Below, one piece after another: positions 12,413-24,234 of a DNA stretch of 64,000 nt. The translations under genes and the position numbers were made by a program. Origin of the DNA: Davidsoniella eucalypti (lineage: Eukaryota > Ascomycota > Sordariomycetes > Microascales > Ceratocystidaceae); NCBI GenBank assembly GCA_004009845.1, contig RMBW01000013.1, positions 248,001-312,000 on the forward strand. The letters run 5' to 3'. Position 1 is the stretch's first letter. Each line of letters begins with the position of its first letter. A model generated the notes under the pieces. That model made no database searches. It was not told the DNA's origin and saw only the letters and a list, made by a program, of their open reading frames with translations.

Positions 12413-13592
12413 GACTGGCAAATACTTTACGGTTATGTATAACTACATTTATATGTGCTTGTATATACAATATCGTATTAACCTACAAATTCTGACCCCT
12501 ACATGATATGAACCTTCAAGCTATGTTGTACAACTTAATGGAACTTTATACCCTTTCTCTCAAAATTGTTATAATTATTATTATTATTATTTGATTCCTT
12601 CTACTATATCTCATATTATGGTATACATATATGTTCATTACTCAACGGATATTCTGTGTAAAACATATATCCTGATAGAAAATGGGAATGCCAATACTAA
12701 ACTAATATTAGCCCTTCCCTCCATAAATTCAGAGATAGCCTTGTTAAATATCCTTGTGGGCTCCATTCTAACAATCTCAAACTGCTGTTCCTGCATACTC
12801 ATTCTTCCTTACTATCCTAGCATCAATTAGAAACGAAAGAAGGGAAAGATACAAATGTTTTCACGTTCATGACTATCTCCCCTGAAACCGAACAGGGAAT
12901 ATCCATCTCACGACTACATACACATACAAATTTCCCTGTTTTCTTCATATAGTTATATATAACTACATGATGATTACAATTCGTGTATAAAATACACATC
13001 TACAGATACATCATGATCGGTGTACCTCTTGACAGGAAGGGATTGGATATTGTCTTGATTACGTAGATTCCAGGAGGTTAAACCAGTTAAACATCGGCAT
13101 ACATATATCTGAAAGTTGAGTCTGATGAAAAAGCTAAAAAAAAAAAATTTGAAAAAAAAATTTGTTAGCTGTATACAATTATACATACCCAGAAACAATT
13201 CGTATAGATATTGGTAATTACATATTATCATCGGCTTTTATACTAGCTTTCAATGATGATGCGTTTTAAACATTATAATGGACATTGTCAAACAAGTACG
13301 CTTCCTCTTAGAACTAAATAATATGCAGGAAATAAGTCGAGATGTTAGGGTTTTCTACAAACCCAATATTAGGGTTTGTTGTAGTAAAACTACTAATTAT
13401 TTGGTGATTTCAAAGATAGTAATGACATATGAGTAGTGTTTAGGAAATTGAAGAAAAGCATAGCTAAGTGTACAAATTAGAAGGAAAAAAAAGACCCATG
13501 ACAACTCGTTTATTGGTGAAAGTGTGGGTTAAAAGTACCATCATCATGATATGCAAGTAGATATGTGAAAACAGAACGGTTGAGGTGCTGCT
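12413..13592. other. AT-rich intergenic, no gene seen
   Basis: About 1.2 kb downstream of the phosphatase gene. It contains an ATT microsatellite at 12573-12592 and an A/T homopolymer patch near 13138-13162. No reading frame with a recognisable product was found. Confidence 0.5.
12573..12592. repeat. ATT trinucleotide microsatellite
   Basis: About six tandem ATT units in AT-rich intergenic DNA. Confidence 0.8.
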
Positions 13593-15540
13593 TCAAGCAG
13601 AACTGGAACTCTCGTTGGCTTTAGTTCCGTTCTTAAGAGCAGGCGGTACTTCGGAAAGAGGACTAGGCTCCTCTTCAACAGCCTGATCTAGAGTAGTGGG
13701 CGTAAAGATCACTTCACTTTTAGTTACTGGAGGTGAAGAGGAGGCAAGAGCTTCGGCAATCTCAGTGTCACTTTTAACAAACCGAACAACCATACAAGAA
13801 AGATTGTCAGTACTAAAGCGACTAAGAGCATGATCGACTAGCATTTTGGCAGCGGCGTTGGCGTCTGGGACATTCCGGATCAGATCAACGGCGTCTTGAT
13901 CAGAGCAAACGTCCCATAACTGGTTGATGATTAGTTTATATGAACGACTTGTAATGGGCTGGTATAAAATAGTGATAGACTTACCCCATCACATGCAATG
14001 ATGATGAACTCGTCATGGCCGGGTTGAACGACGGTCTCTGTAGTATAAGGATGTCCGGTGACGAGCTCTTTGAGATAATGATCACCAAGAGCTCTTGTCA
14101 CTGCTAATACACCATTGACACGATTGTTTAAGATAAGACCGCCAGCACTTGTAATACGGCGACCCTCATTATCATCGCTGCCTTTGTGGTCATAAGACAA
14201 ACGTAAGGCACGACCATTACGACATAGAATGATGCGGGCATCTCCAACATTGGCTGTATAGAGAACCCTTTGTCTGGTGGCTGCCGTTTTTAAACGAATG
14301 TGAATGGCTTCTGTAGTATGTGTTGTTACATCAGTAGTACCGTGGGCTCCTTTATCTTCACCTTGCTTAGCAATCTCATCCACAGCCTTTTTCGTAGCTG
14401 CAGTCAAAGCAGGAACTATGTTTTGTGAACCAGTAGGCGACTTCTCGTTTGGTATGCGATCCTCCCAGCGAAGTACGGCGATAGCGGCAGTGCACCCGCT
14501 GTTCTTGAGGGGTAGTTCGGCCAATTGAGAGTCTGCTTTCGTGAAAGTTTGATCGAGCATTTCAGGGACAGACAGATTGGGGTTTTTGTTGATGCGCTCA
14601 GTTAACAGCGTATGAACATTTTTACCGCACCAATCTGCTGCATATGTACCTGCATGACCATCAAAGATAGCAAAATAGCCGTTGTCCGTTTCGGTGTTGT
14701 CGCTCGAAGTATCTGTTTTCTTGTCTTTAGATGGATCTGGGGTTGCTAGGAAATTGTAGAGATAGGCGTGCGTATCCTCCATTGTACGGCGACACTTTTT
14801 ATTCCGGTCTTCCCAAACGCCGACTCGAAAAGTTGAACGAGCTGTAGGGAGTGACTCTCCGGCAGAGTTGTTATTCTGCCCCTGCAGGGCGACATCACCG
14901 CGGCCCATTTTGCGAAAAAGTCCGCGTGAGGATGTTTCGATTCTGGAGGGCGCAAATGAGCTGGTAGAGCCTATGGTAGTGGGCGTCGTAGCAGTGGATG
15001 TCGTATCTGTAGCCGCGGACGATGACGATGAAGAGTTGCGTTTATGATGGGAGTTGAGGTTCGGTGGTGGGTTCTTGGAGCTTTGGCCAAGACTGCCCAG
15101 AGAGTTGCGTGCAGTTTGTAACAGACTACTAGCCTTGGTACCAACCGGGTTACTATTTCGTTTCTTGTCTGGGGATGAAGAAAGAAACTCGGCTGGTATA
15201 GATTGGTCAGGCGACTTCGAATACCGTCTTGCAGACTGGGAAGATATGCTTGATGATCCAGCGATGGTCGGCGACCCAAGAGGCGATACGGCTTCGTCTG
15301 GAGAGGATGATAGAGAAGAAGAAGGCTTGTATCTAGCGGGCTTATTCTTTGGTCGGATGGGAAGCGAGCTGGTAGTCGGGGATGAAGATGGTGTTGCAAT
15401 TGAACTCTTGCGACGAGTAGTAGTGTTGGAATCGTCGGTAGTTTCGGTTGGACGAGGGCTATGACCACTGCCAAAAACTCGACTTAGCAGACCAGCTCCT
15501 TGAGAGGAGAGACTGCGATGCTTTTTGCCTGCCAGCTTTG
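13593..15540 (-). CDS. PTC1: PP2C-type serine/threonine phosphatase, Ptc1-like (5' end unresolved)
   Basis: The 3' exon (13593-13919) and the main exon (13985 to about 15540) are joined by a 65-nt intron. The catalytic domain has the full PP2C motif set in order: CRRTMEDTH, YFAIFDGHAGTYA, SGCTAAIAVLRW, ANVGDARIILCRNG, NGVLAVTRALGDH, EFIIIACDG spliced to LWDVCSDQDAVD, and STDNLSCMVVRF. The three metal-binding aspartates are therefore kept. RTMEDTH and the WCGKNVHTLL region match yeast Ptc1, which dephosphorylates MAP kinases such as Hog1 (established for Ptc1; inferred here). Upstream of the MGRGDV methionine (14908) the same frame stays open for about 210 more codons of Ser/Thr/Pro-rich sequence with no ATG, closed by TAA near 15545. 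The true start must be in an earlier exon that I could not place. The C-terminal tail is acidic and ends ESSSSA. Confidence 0.88.
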
Positions 15541-17537
15541 CAGAGAATTATTGTAAAACCCGACACCGGGGTTGGTTGGTAGGTTGAGTGGGAGGTGATG
15601 ATCGAGTTGATGAGAATTGAAATGGAGGGGCACAGTAAAATAGAGAATGTCTGATCTCTGCCTGGAAGGAAGCTCTGGGGCAGGCAGCATAGGCAAATCT
15701 GTAACTTGGCGTGAAATAACCGAGCGTGGAAATAAACAGCACCTGCTTGCGGACTGGGCTGACAGACGTATTCAGCTATCGAACTTCGACTGTTTACCGC
15801 CAGCAAATATCAGAAACAGGATAGTCAGGTTTTCCGTAAATGTTACCGATTTGGTACTTTCGACCGTGTTCAGATAAAGTGACAAAAGGCCAACAAGAAA
15901 CGGAAGATGTGCGTTCAGTGTTCCTTGAACTTAGCGCCGAGCAGAAATATCGGTTTCGATGCTAAGTCAGGCTTGAATATAGGCCTAGTTGATCAGATAT
16001 GTGCGATGGTGTATAAACTAGAGGTAGTCCGACGGTTCTCAAAGTTTCTTCGTCAACGATATCATATGTCGATTAGCAGGAGGAAACGAATCTTTGATCT
16101 AACATATGGGATGATATGTCACGAGAAACAAAAATATATTTTGCTGAACTAGGGAGAGGCGAAAGCGACAAGTTAGCGTTAACATTCCGTTCCCAACCCG
16201 CTACAATATTTGCCCAGGGGTGCTTGTTGCTGTTTTATTTAGTGGCTTCAACTAATACAGCATCACCCAAACTAGTGAGGGGAAGGTCAGGTGTACTCCA
16301 AGTGAAAGCTCATACTAATCTCCGATAAGTTTCTTGAGCACAAGATGCGGCTAAAAATAAGTCGCGTTTGTATGACCATTTCATGGGGTGTAAAGACTTA
16401 CCTATAACCTTGACAAGGTGCAGTAGTGCCCGGGGAAGTCACAGTATGAAGAGAATGCCCCAACGAACCGTCCCTGATAATCCGATCAACGCCGGATATA
16501 ACGGAAGCCTAGTAGTATGAAAGAAGAAAACCCAGATGGTGCTTTATATGTAAATCGCAATAAGAGATTTGATATAATGGAAGTAGTGTGTTGGTATGTT
16601 GTAGAGTAACATGGATGGCTCTAAAGGTATATATATACAACTAGTGGTAACTATCTGTACACTTGTTTTCTGCAGATTCCCTCACCGCATAGCCGCGCAC
16701 TCCCATGGGCTTCAGACCGTTGTTCCTGTCATCGCGAAAACGGATGATGGCTGTAACTTGGGTTCTTTACGTTTGTCAGCATTCCTTTAGGAGGGTTGTC
16801 ATGGACAACCCTACCACAGCAATGTATAACTACACATGCACAATTATATAAAAGAAGGTCAAGATGACCTGTGATATACACCATGACTTCTATATTTCTT
16901 TCTCAAGCGTGCATGTTTGTGGTTATTATTATATCTTTAAATATATCAAGCACTATAACGACATGTATCTTTGTTTATTACTATTTTATGTCTAACTGCT
17001 GTTACTTCGCAGACGTGAGCAACTGGCTGATGTCATCTTCCAGCTAACTCCCGGGCGGTCAGCGATTGCAGGCGCACATAGATTCAAGCATCTCGTGTGA
17101 CTTTCTAAGGGTCCGGCTTTGCTCTCTGTCCAGCGCAGCCCCCTCGGGCTTCCAGTGTCAGTTGCCCGGTGTTTTCAGTTGCGGTAAAAGCTAAAGCTAT
17201 CTAGTCTGAAAGGCCACTGACTGTTGGCACGGGTGATCGATCGCCCCGGCGGAGTATGTGTGGTTTTGTCCTTTCTCCGGTATAACTGCTGCCGCTTTTT
17301 CTAACTAATAAAAGGACGGAAGACCACTCAACATCCTTATAGAGTCCTCTTGACATCACCCCTTTGTCTATCTATAGACTACTTCACCTACTCCATCCCT
17401 TCCCCTTGATTGTGGCTGAACCCCGGCATCCCCGGGCTGTTCTTGTTCCGCCAAGAGCCGGATATTTCGACGTAACACGCTGGCAACATGACCTGTTGCT
17501 TTGGTGGTTTTCAGGGGCTAGTCAGTAAATCTCTGAC
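15541..17537. other. Intergenic; likely 5' exon of the phosphatase gene plus GC-richer repeat remnant
   Basis: 15541-15900 probably contains the missing first exon and promoter of the phosphatase gene on the minus strand; candidate ATGs exist but none splices convincingly. 16680-17480 has higher GC than its surroundings and adjoins the LINE fragment, so it may be the decayed tail of that element. No intact gene was seen. Confidence 0.4.
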
Positions 17538-18170
17538 TCAATGGCCTCGGCAGGGCCTTACAGGTCCACCAGTGTCCGCGTTATTTTGGCTTGCTGCAGG
17601 CTTTGCATCGGCGGGGACCATTGTGTTTCCACCGGTCATGGTACTTATCAAAGTCACCACCTTCGGCTCTAGCTGACGGGCGAGTCCATTGTAGCGGGAG
17701 ACACGGAAGGGATATTCGGTGCGGACACCCTCGTCAGCGGAAGGTATCATTTTTGCCTTCTCCACCATTCCTCATAGTCGAGACATAGTTGGTCTCGTCT
17801 CCATCTCCGTGCTCTGGAAAGGCTGGCGTGGGGGGTTGATGGCAGATCTCGGCACCCTAGTTTTGTGCGTATTCGCCAGCTCATTGCCGTTCAGGCCCAT
17901 GTGGCCCGGAATCCAGAATACTTGGATTCTTCTCCTAGGGATTGCCTCCGCCCAGCAGCGAAGGCTTGTTTTTGTCTCGTTAATGATACCCTGAGACGTG
18001 CCGTTCTTGATGGGTTTGTTTCGGCGGCGGTTCGCTATTCCTCGATTATCCAGACAAAGCCAGATTTCCCCGGTACTCTGTGAACTGCGTGAGATGGCCC
18101 ACCTTACGGCCCCGTGGGCCGCAAAGGCCTCTTCATCGGCCACCTGCATCCATTTATATACATGTACCAT
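17538..18170 (-). mobile_element. Decayed Tad-like LINE fragment (RNase H domain)
   Basis: The minus-strand frame 17772-18170 contains RNase H features of fungal LINE polyproteins: EIWLCLDNRGIANRRRN, KNGTSQGI and VFWIPGHMGLNGNELAN. The closely related intact frame at 41666-42859 has LCLDNLGVAQ, KNGTSQEAV and RWVPGHTNVPGNELVDKLA. A second minus-strand frame (17538-17768) with LARQLEPKVVTLISTMTGGN probably continues the same element towards its 3' end. The N-terminal half of RNase H and all of the reverse transcriptase are missing. The fragment ends about 70 bp from tRNA-Gln. Confidence 0.75.
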
Positions 18171-18225
18171 CTATTGGTAGTATGTATGTCGACGGATCAA
18201 AAAAATAGTTCCTGTCGATGAAACC

Positions 18226-18229
18226 AAAA
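18226..18229 (-). terminator. Pol III terminator of tRNA-Gln
   Basis: Four T residues on the minus strand shortly after the mature 3' end of tRNA-Gln. Confidence 0.5.
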
Positions 18230-18245
18230 GAGAAGTTCATGATGA

Positions 18246-18318
18246 AGGCCTAACCAGGATTCGAACCTGGGCTTACGGAATCAGAATCCGACGTCCTAAC
18301 CAACTAGACTATTAAGCC
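18246..18318 (-). tRNA. tRNA-Gln (anticodon CTG)
   Basis: Read on the minus strand: acceptor stem GGCTTAA pairs with TTAGGCC (one G-T wobble), D-arm GTCT/GGAC, anticodon loop TTCTGAT giving anticodon CTG, T-arm CCAGG-TTCGAAT-CCTGG. The top base pair of the anticodon stem is a T-T mismatch. There is no intron. A TTTT run on the minus strand 17 bases past the 3' end (18226-18229) is a likely Pol III terminator, with a longer T-run behind it near 18199-18205. Confidence 0.92.
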
Positions 18319-18664
18319 GATGTCTTCGCACGGATGGTGATGACGAAGGATGGCTCAAGAAAGATTCCCCGGCAGCCGGGGTTACCCGGAATATGACATC
18401 AGCCGACTGCTTCAACCCGGCACATGCCGCCGTATTGTTGGGAAATAAAAGTAGATAGACGTTAGAGAATAAAATGAAAACAAATCATGTACTATGTAGT
18501 GTCGTAAAAGTTGTCATGAAAAAAGAAATGAACAATAAGAATGAGGTGGCTTGTGTCAGGTACGCAAGATATAATAGTCAATATTTAATATCTGAACTTC
18601 ATGGAAAGGGTATTTGTGAAACGAATGAGACGATACCTACCGTCGAAAATAAGCATGTCTTTGC

Positions 18665-19471
18665 TTATTTTCTTAAACTGTCTAGACGTGATTGAAGGTC
18701 GTCATCATCACCCATATCGCCACCACTGTCGCCTCCTCCAACAGCTTGCGCAATGCGGCCTTCTTGAACAGCCTGAGTTTTCATCAGACCTTGAGGGGTT
18801 TCACCGAGAAGATTGGACATATCCACACCGATCTCTTCGAGTACTTGTTCAACAACCTCTTCGCTCTCTTCCTCGTCATCCATATCAATCGCATCATCAA
18901 GGGCGTCATCCATAAACTCTTGGCGTTGGTCCATCATGTCGTTTTCGCGTTCGAATTCCATAGCAATTTTCTGTAGTTGAGGTAGATTTATGGACCGGTT
19001 CATAGAGCCAAGAGCTTGTGTAGCGCCTTTCATGGCGGTCATCATTTGTTCGTTCGTGCGGTGGGTTTGGAGACGGAGAGAGATCTTCTGAAGTTGACTA
19101 CGCATGTTGTAGAACTTCTCAATATACCTAAGAGATGATCGTTAGTGGTGGTTTGGCAGAAATATACTTCGCTGATCCCTATACATACTTGCGTGTGCGA
19201 ACGAGATCTTTGGCTTGGATTTTGCAGGCGCCCATTTGTCCTTGCTTTGCGCTTTGTTTGATTTGGCCGATGAGAGTCTTTTCCTGTCTTTCTAGTTTTG
19301 TGCGCACTTGATCAAGTTCCCGAATAGCCTTGTCAATTGCGCGCTGGTTCTTGCGGAGTCGCTCTGCGGGCGTTATCCGCTTTCCGAACATATATTCGAG
19401 AACCTGAGGAAAATTGATATTAGAAATCAGTGCGGTAATGGAGCGGGGAAGGATAGATGACGTACATTCAT
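18665..19471 (-). CDS. VPS2: ESCRT-III subunit Vps2 (CHMP2-type, Did4)
   Basis: Three exons (19466-19471, 19189-19403, 18665-19127) with introns of 62 and 61 nt give 227 residues, the usual family size. The protein starts MNVLEYMFGKRITPAERLRK, the basic amphipathic N-terminus of Vps2. A coiled-coil core follows (RELDQVRTKLERQEKTLIGQ). After the central helices comes a Met- and acid-rich stretch. The C-terminus DLQSRLDSLRK matches the MIM1 motif (LxxRLxxLRK) that binds the MIT domain of Vps4. The protein polymerises on endosomal membranes to form intralumenal vesicles and in other membrane-scission events. The first exon is only ATGAAT, followed directly by GTACGT; without it the conserved N-terminal M-N is lost. 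FZO1 diverges from it 738 bp away. Confidence 0.93.
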
Positions 19472-20209
19472 GATGACGTCTGGGCAAAGTCAGTTATCAG
19501 AGTATAGACCGTAGATTTGGGCGATAGAGATGCGATGTAAGATATGCGTAGGGTGTAGTGATTGCGATATCGTGATGGGTATCTCAAAAAGTGGTAGCCT
19601 GCTTAGAGCTCTTGCCATCTAGCGCAGCCGCCGTCTCGAACTTCTTACTGATACTGATAAGATAAGACAAATCCGCTGACAACAAGGGTAATTCACGGCT
19701 AAACAGGCCTTTAAGTGGTTACTTGGAGTTTTAGCATGAGGTAAGGTCAGGCCATTATCTAAGGCTTTCAGTTGGGTAGCTAGTGACTTATCCAATCATA
19801 GCACCACTACACTATGGACCCATTCTTTTTTTTGCCTCTCCTCTTCTTTTTTTTTTTTGTAGCATATGCTTTTCAAAGCCTTGATATTTAGTTAGTGTCA
19901 TGCATGTCGTATGCATGAACAACGAAAAAACCAAAGACCAACACTACGATCTCTCCTTGAATCGCTCTTACAAAGTCCAGCCATCATTCTTACAAATAAA
20001 TACAAGCAAGACACCGATCCCACCGCCTTTTCTGCTTTTTGATCTGCCTGGCATTCAGCCCGGTCAATTACAGCACAAGTACAAAAGGAACTATTTACCA
20101 CGAACAAGCGAACAGCCGAGGGAACATAGCCTTAGGCCGACCGAATAGAAACATATAATGAGCTTAGCCCGTCTATAGCCTATAAACAAGCAAACCTACA
20201 GCTGCAACT
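19472..20209. promoter_or_regulatory. Divergent intergenic region between VPS2 and FZO1
   Basis: These 738 bases separate two outward-facing genes and must carry both promoters. They include a long T-run around 19824-19859. Small frames inside (19898-20148) have no recognisable product. Confidence 0.5.
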
Positions 20210-22929
20210 ATGAGTGACGGGGTTCCTTTTTCCTCCCGGCCTTCTCGAAATGGGAAAGGCAAGGGAAAACAACCCGTTCAACCAAACACAGCAAACGACG
20301 AATCTTCATCGCACCTAGGATACATGACTGTCGGCAACGGAACTGGCTCTGAGCATACAGCCCAACTGCAGCAAGTGCTGGCTGCTGATTCTGGATACGG
20401 TGGCAGCATCGCCTCTAATGATTCGTGGGACATCCACAGCAACGGAGTATCTGGCGGGATGAACAGCACTCAGTCTCTCAGTGGCAGCTCGCAAGGCGGA
20501 GCCATCCATCAGATTTGGTACAACCGACACCGGGTTTCTTTAGGCCGCGCAATCAACAATGTAGTCGAGCTATTGCGGGGTCTGCAGGAAACGAATGCCC
20601 AATGGCCTGCACACTACCCTCTCGTACAGCGCGACGAACCTGCCCCGCTTCGCCGTTCCTGGACCAACTCAGATAGCTTCCGTTCTGGTAGTCCCTCACC
20701 AAGTGGCCAGCTCCGTCGGACCGCGACTTCCGTCGAGTCTGAGAGCAGCCGTGTTGCTGAGGACCGGGCCGTTAGTGAACTTCCTCGTATCCTCTCCCCA
20801 CAAATCGCCCAAGAGTTCTCCATCTTGAAGCTTGACCTAAAGCTAGGATCACTTCACCAGACTGAGCTCGTCCATTCATTAGAGAAGAGCTCGATTGCGT
20901 CTTTATTGGATGGTAAAATAGCCTCCAGCATCAAGCATCTACATGCTTTACGAGATCGTATCGAGGATACTTCCAGCAAGGTTCTCATCACTGGTGACCT
21001 CAACGCCGGAAAATCTACCTTTTGTAACGCCCTTCTTCGTCGCAAAATTCTTCCCGAAGACCAACAGCCCTGTACATCGATCTTCTGCGAGGTGCTAGAT
21101 GCTCGCGACAATGCCAACATCGAAGAGGTTCATGCTGTTCATCTCGACACCACATACGACCGAAACGACGAAACTACATACGATGTTTATTCCCTACAGG
21201 ACCTAGAGGAACTCGTACTCGACAATACCAAATATCTGCTATGCAAGGTCTATGTTAAGGATGTCCGCACAATTGATGAGTCTCTCCTCAACAACGGTGT
21301 AGTAGATATTGCTCTGATTGATGCCCCTGGTCTCAATTCAGACACTACCAAGACTACTGCTGTGTTTGCGCGCCAGGAGGAGATTGACGTCGTTGTCTTT
21401 GTCGTCTCTGCTGCCAACCATTTCACAATGACTGCACAGGAGTTCATTACTACCGCTGCTGCTGAGAAAGCCTATATGTTCATGGTCGTCAACGGCTTTG
21501 ATGCCATCCGTGACAAGAAGCGTTGCGAGCAGACAATCATGAAGCAGGTCAACAATCTGTGCCCCGATACCTACAGCGATGCCAAAGAGCTAGTGCACTT
21601 TGTCTCTAGTAACGCTATCCCCATGGCCAAGCCTGGTGGCGACGGCCCTGGAGGTGGTGGTGATGGAGATGAGGGCCCAAGCGATCCCAAAGGAAAAGGC
21701 AAGGCCGCTGACAATCTTCGCGATTTCCGGAATCTTGAGCAATCTCTACGCCGTTTCGTTCTTGAAAAGAGAGCGAAGTCGAAGCTAGCACCAGCTAGAA
21801 AGTATCTCTTAAACCTCCTCAATGACTTGCACTCTCTTGCTTCCGTAAACCAAGAAGTTGCCAATGAAGAGCTGCAAAGAGTCAAGAAGGAGCTGCTTGA
21901 ACTCGAGCCTCAAGTCGATGCTATCCGCCGCGCTACTACCGAGGTCAGCGATAACATCGATAACAAGATCGAGGAAACTTGCCGCAACGTATATGAGACT
22001 ACTCGTGCTACTTTGACCGAAGCTATCATCAGCTCTGGTGAAACGACCCATGGCATCGAGTATCCAGGAATCTTCAGTGTTTTCTCATTTGCAGAAGAGC
22101 TAAAATCTGCTATGCTTGAACACATTTCGGAAGCTGTCCACGACTGCGAAGAGTATGCTAAGGAGCGCACCGTTGATGGTGTTACTACTATCAAAGAGCA
22201 AGGTATCGCTCACCTGGGAGATGAGTATAAGGGTCTCAATTTCCGCCCTGATGTCATGTTTAGCAGACGTCGCGACCTCTTAGCTCGCCAAGTTCAGGTC
22301 ACCACCGAGTCTCGTGATTTCCTTGACTTTTCAACTCTCCTACAAAACCAAGAAAAGTTCGCTAGTACTGGTATGGCACTGACTGTTGCTACCGCTGTCG
22401 GATCCCGAGCCCTTGGTATCAACTCCTGGGCAGACTCGGCATTGACTGCTGTCAGACTATTGGGCTTCAACAATGTGAAGAAGTTGGCTGTACCAGCTGT
22501 TGTGATTGCCTGTAAGTACTCATAGACATTTCACATCACACAAGTGACTCTTTACTAACATGAAATATCAACTTAGCCATCGGTGTGGTCGCCTACGTTC
22601 TACGCCAGATTCCCAAGTCTCTTCCCCGGCGCTTGGCTGAGAAGATTGCCGCACAGCTGGCTGCTGATGACTACGTACATAACAACTCTACACGTATCGG
22701 CCAAAGCGTGCGCAAGGTTCTTCGCTTCCCCGCAGACAACTTGCGTGTTGCTCTGGAGCATAGTGCCAAGGCACTGACTGTGAAGCGTGAAGATACCGTG
22801 AAGGTCAAGAAGGAAAGCGAGGTTGCCTTCAAGTATTTCAGCAACCTGATCAGAACTTCGCAGCAGACCCGCAGCATTGTTCAAGGCATCGATCTTGACT
22901 CTCCACCACCGGGCACTCAAGCTCACTGA
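20210..22929 (+). CDS. FZO1: Mitofusin Fzo1, dynamin-like GTPase of mitochondrial outer membrane fusion
   Basis: Two exons (20210-22511 and 22577-22929, 65-nt intron) encode 884 residues, close to the yeast length. A Ser/Gly-rich N-terminus of about 190 residues precedes the GTPase domain. G1 is GDLNAGKSTF (about residues 262-271), the G2 threonine is in QPCTSIF, G3 is DAPG (about 370) and G4 is NGFD (about 426). A Gly/Pro/Asp-rich insert (about 480-500) is followed by coiled-coil heptads (EELQRVKKELLELEPQVDAI). Two hydrophobic segments near the C-terminus, the second completed across the splice junction (VPAVVIASIGVVAYVL), form the membrane anchor. A terminal helical region corresponds to heptad repeat 2. 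The protein tethers and fuses mitochondrial outer membranes. The ATG follows an A-rich leader and is the first in frame. Confidence 0.95.
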
Positions 22930-24234
22930 TACTTTCATCATCAACAGTACAACTCATGATGGAGATGATTCGGAACCTCTATGGGTGTCAGTGAGCGGTG
23001 TTACTAAAAACAAAATTGAACAATGAGCAATGAGGCTATGGCATGTTGGCCTTGTCAGTATGTCTCGTACCAACATGATATTACCGATCACGACACGTCC
23101 TTTACTTTCTTTTTAACTTTTTCCTATTTTCAACTATCCGCCTGATGTCCTTTTTTGTTACTTCTTACTCCCATCTTTCTTCGATTCTCCTGTCTTTTAT
23201 ATTGTCTGACAATCAAATATCATATCATAGTTTTCTTTGGTACTTTTGATTTTCTTTTCTTTTGAAACAAACAAATGGTAAATTCATCTAAAAAAAAACA
23301 TTCTCTACGTCCTAGCTATCATTCATATCTGATATGGATGACATCTTGCTCTACATATATTTCTTTTCTTTGCTCTCCCCAACATGGTTAGTTCCAGTGT
23401 GGTTTGTTTGTATAAATAGGATCCGGTACATTTTTATATATTTATTCTTTTTTTTTTCTTAAATTTCAAATGGCTCTTCTGTTTGACTAGAATCAAATAT
23501 CTCATTCTTTTTTTGGACATGATTCAAGATACCTTGCAAACAGTGTAAATCGCTCAATACAACGTTTTCTGACAAACAAAAATGTCACTCTATAGCTAAT
23601 TGGTCAGAAGTTTTCATACTCTGTAACACCCAAAGGAATATTTACATGAAACAGCGAAGCCACGAAAAGAAAGAGAAAAAATAGCGAAATATTGATGTAG
23701 ACAAATAAAATGCACTTTAGCATTACGATTGATTTGATTTTACTAGTAACTAAAATTGTTGATACCAATAGTCAAGTAAAGAGTGCAACGCAAAGGAATA
23801 TCCATATTCCAAACCCAAGTATATCAAGTAAAACAAAAACAAAAACAAGAACAAGTATGGAAGCAAGCTCGTAGGCAGTATACAACACAAAGGTATAGAA
23901 AAACAAGGAAGAAAACAGTGATATGCGAGATAGGAAAAACACAAAGGTATATATATGTGCATGTAGGGTAAAATAATGGAAAAGAAAAGCAGTGAGCTTG
24001 AAAGAGTGTATCGAGGCCGAACCAAGCGGCGGAGCAAAAAAGGAAGCGAGCGGGAGAACGAGACGAAAAGAAATTCAGAGTCATTCAATCATCGGCATAA
24101 TGCAGTGACAACGGCAATATGATGCAAAGAGAACAAAGGAAAAAAAGAAAGACAACGGAAGAAGCAGAGTCATTAAGCGGTAGATGTGGCGTTTTTGATG
24201 TGTTTTTTTAGTTGGTATACCAGCAAGATCAAAT
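22930..24234. other. Convergent 3' region between FZO1 and the phosducin-like gene
   Basis: About 1.3 kb holding both 3' UTRs. 23090-23480 is T/C-rich (the FZO1 side); 23820-24180 is A/G-rich on the plus strand, that is pyrimidine-rich in the sense of the opposing gene. Frames at 23750-24088 follow this skew and are not genes. Confidence 0.5.

Noticed and set aside
14971..15474. Minus-strand 167-codon and plus-strand 136-codon frames
   Set aside because: The region is in-frame Ser/Thr-rich coding sequence continuous with the phosphatase main exon; these are out-of-frame readings.
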